A stretch of DNA of 64,000 nucleotides, taken from positions 1,898,693-1,962,692 of the forward strand of contig NZ_KE161030.1 of the NCBI RefSeq assembly GCF_000412335.2, in the 5' to 3' direction. The notes under the pieces are model-generated. The model ran no database searches. It was given only the letters and a program-made list of their open reading frames with translations, and was not told where the DNA came from. The DNA is from Cedecea davisae DSM 4568 (GTDB taxonomy: Bacteria; Pseudomonadota; Gammaproteobacteria; Enterobacterales; Enterobacteriaceae). Below, piece after piece: positions 58,074 through 64,000 of the stretch. The translations under genes were made by a program, and so were the position numbers. Position 1 is the stretch's first letter, and each line of letters begins with the position of its first letter.

Positions 58074-58670
58074 ATGCCTGTTTACCAGATTGATGGTCTG
58101 ACGCCGGTTGTCCCGGAAGACAGCTATGTGCATCCCACGGCGGTGCTGATTGGCGACGTAATCCTGGGCCACCGAGTCTATATTGGCCCCAATGCCAGCC
58201 TGCGCGGCGACTTTGGGCGCATTATCATCGAAGATGGCGCTAACGTGCAGGATAACTGCGTGATGCACGGATTCCCGCAGCAGGATACGGTGGTGGAACA
58301 GGACGGCCACATCGGCCATGGTGCGATTTTGCACGGCTGCCGAATCGGTAAGAATGCGCTAATCGGCATGAACGCGGTGATCCTCGACGGGGCGCAAATT
58401 GGCGAGAATTCTATCGTCGGCGCGGCGGCTTTCGTTAAAGGCAAAGCGGAGTTTCCGGCCAATACGATGATTATCGGCAGCCCGGCGAAAGCGATTCGCG
58501 AGTTAAGACCGGAAGAGCTGGAATGGAAAAAGCAGGGAACGAAGGAGTATCAGGATTTGGTGATTCGCTGCCAGCAGACAATGCATCAGGTCGAGCCATT
58601 GCGTGAGGTAGAGGCGGGGCGTAAACGTCTGATGTTTGAGGATTTGCACCAGCCTAAGAAAAGCGGTTAA
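58074..58670 (+). CDS. paaY: Thioesterase-type left-handed beta-helix protein PaaY
   Basis: A 198-residue hexapeptide-repeat (gamma-carbonic-anhydrase-like) protein. Metal ligands are probably the histidines in NCVMHGFP and [14 protein letters not shown]. In E. coli PaaY hydrolyses certain CoA thioesters in the phenylacetate pathway. It follows paaX by 10 bp and is cotranscribed with it. Confidence 0.9.
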   Translation: MPVYQIDGLTPVVPEDSYVHPTAVLIGDVILGHRVYIGPNASLRGDFGRIIIEDGANVQDNCVMHGFPQQDTVVEQDGHIGHGAILHGCRIGKNALIGMNAVILDGAQIGENSIVGAAAFVKGKAEFPANTMIIGSPAKAIRELRPEELEWKKQGTKEYQDLVIRCQQTMHQVEPLREVEAGRKRLMFEDLHQPKKSG

Positions 58671-58672
58671 TT

Positions 58673-58776
58673 CCCCTCACCCCGGCCCTCTCCCCAAAGG
58701 GGCGAGGGGGAAAACAGGTTTGGAGAATATTGTTTATCCCCTCTCCCTTCCAGGGGGAGGGTTAGGGTGAGGGTCA
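58673..58776. repeat. REP/BIME-like inverted pair between paaY and azoR
   Basis: Copy A starts CCCCTCACCCCGGCCCTCTC (58673 on, to about 58711), and copy B at about 58738-58776 is its inverted, slightly diverged counterpart (ends GGTTAGGGTGAGGG on the plus strand). Both read as hairpin-forming CCCTCACCC...GGGAGAGGG elements. A related copy lies after hrpA. Confidence 0.7.
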
Positions 58777-58793
58777 GTCACTTGGAGCAAATA

Positions 58794-63512
<4,719 letters not shown>

Positions 63513-63758
63513 GTCTTCGTGTGCGTCATTCCCCCTGACAACAAACAAAGCGATTTGTTTTCTCCCTCGCCCCTTTGGGGAGAGGGCTGGGGTGAGGGAG
63601 ATAATGAGAGCAGGGGACAAGGGCGTGGCTTTTGATTTTAACGCGACGTGGAGTTTCAGAGTGGCTGCGGGATTAAAGCGCGGCACTTGTTCCGGCTTAA
63701 ATCACCTCCAGATTGTCATAAACGGCTGTAAGCAGAAGAGATACCTCTGTGGGCACTG
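63513..63758. other. Spacer between hrpA and the right-edge ORF
   Basis: No gene is supported here. A REP-like copy lies at 63562-63599. A plus-strand frame at 63592-63888 is not family-like and overlaps the repeat; I do not call it. Confidence 0.4.
63562..63599 (-). repeat. REP-like copy after hrpA
   Basis: Reads CTCCCTCGCCCCTTTGGGGA and onward to GGGTGAGGGA; its reverse complement matches copy A between paaY and azoR closely. It is a single copy here, 50 bp past hrpA, so the same element family marks two intergenic gaps in 5 kb. Confidence 0.65.
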
Positions 63759-64000
63759 TTATGTTCCGTTCACCGGCGAATCTATTTTCTCTGCACGCCC
63801 AGAGAACGGTGAACGTGTCAGGGGGAAATACGCCATTCCCCCTGACCACCCCCGGCGCCCGGCGAGCTCATCGCCGCTAAAGCGGTAAACCCCGGCTATC
63901 ACCCAAACATTCGGGGTCGTTCGCGATCCGTTCCCGACGATCGCTCTCTTTCGCTGCTCCCGGCAGCTCCACCCCGCCTGAGTTGGGTCAAAGCCGGGGG
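63759..64000 (-). CDS. Open reading frame of unknown function running off the window
   Basis: A minus-strand frame is open for at least 79 residues from the window edge to a TAA at 63759-63761. It starts outside the window. The stretch (PGFDPTQAGWSCREQRKR...) has a basic, Gly/Arg-rich composition and looks like frames that recur in repeated elements of Enterobacteriaceae rather than like a known protein. I cannot tell whether it is translated. Confidence 0.3.
   Translation of the reverse strand, partial: PGFDPTQAGWSCREQRKRAIVGNGSRTTPNVWVIAGVYRFSGDELAGRRGWSGGMAYFPLTRSPFSGRAEKIDSPVNGT

Noticed and set aside
63592..63888. Plus-strand ORF after hrpA
   Set aside because: Starts inside the REP-like element, has unlike-coding composition and opposes a longer open frame.

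Overview
The window is chromosomal DNA from a member of the Enterobacteriaceae. The right half keeps the E. coli/Salmonella 'ynf-ydg' gene order: tqsA, mdtJI, ydgD, ydgU, asr, ynfM, ynfL, mlc, bioD2 (ynfK), clcB, dmsD, ynfE/F, ynfD and ynfC, followed by paaX, paaY, azoR and hrpA. Coding is dense and mostly GC-rich. A complete 2,3-butanediol operon (budR, budABC) and an OsmU-type compatible-solute importer point to an Enterobacter/Cedecea/Klebsiella-like lineage rather than to E. coli itself. Genus cannot be fixed from the sequence alone.

Region 1 (1-16 kb) is accessory-rich. It holds the 3' end of umuC, a mesX-mesD pair (folate-independent, oxygen-dependent methionine synthase), an unknown small protein, a ClbS/DfsB-like colibactin-resistance homologue, a glutathione peroxidase, small enzymes (VOC, DAO oxidoreductase, ASCH, GNAT), two LysR regulators and two aldo/keto reductases. 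An AT-rich gene for a HExxH metallopeptidase resembling a secreted effector follows. The region ends with a DSD1-type D-amino-acid lyase and its divergent LysR regulator.

Region 2 (16-31 kb) holds an RND efflux pair with a TetR regulator and operator-like palindromes, the bud regulon, a Kup-type K+ transporter, an SmvA-like efflux pump with a TetR gene and twin palindromic operators, and a small serine esterase.

Region 3 (31-52 kb) is the conserved ynf-ydg backbone with insertions: a CHASE4-like/GGDEF/EAL protein between mdtI and ydgD, an M32 carboxypeptidase between asr and ynfM, and the four-gene osmoprotectant ABC system between clcB and dmsD. A 32-codon leader ORF sits where mdtU lies in E. 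coli. The molybdoenzyme locus has a single catalytic subunit and DmsD but no DmsB/DmsC electron-transfer or anchor genes.

Region 4 (52-64 kb) begins with a three-gene cluster resembling the Vibrio vxrABC/VbrKR envelope-stress system (DUF3404 histidine kinase, OmpR-type regulator, DUF2861 protein). A secreted GH5-type glycoside hydrolase follows, and its upstream gap carries an 11-bp-period direct repeat that could be the regulator's site. The kinase gene is split by a frameshift as given. paaX and paaY follow without the paaA-K catabolic genes beside them, then azoR and hrpA, with REP/BIME-like repeats in the spacers. The right edge contains an open reading frame that runs out of the window.
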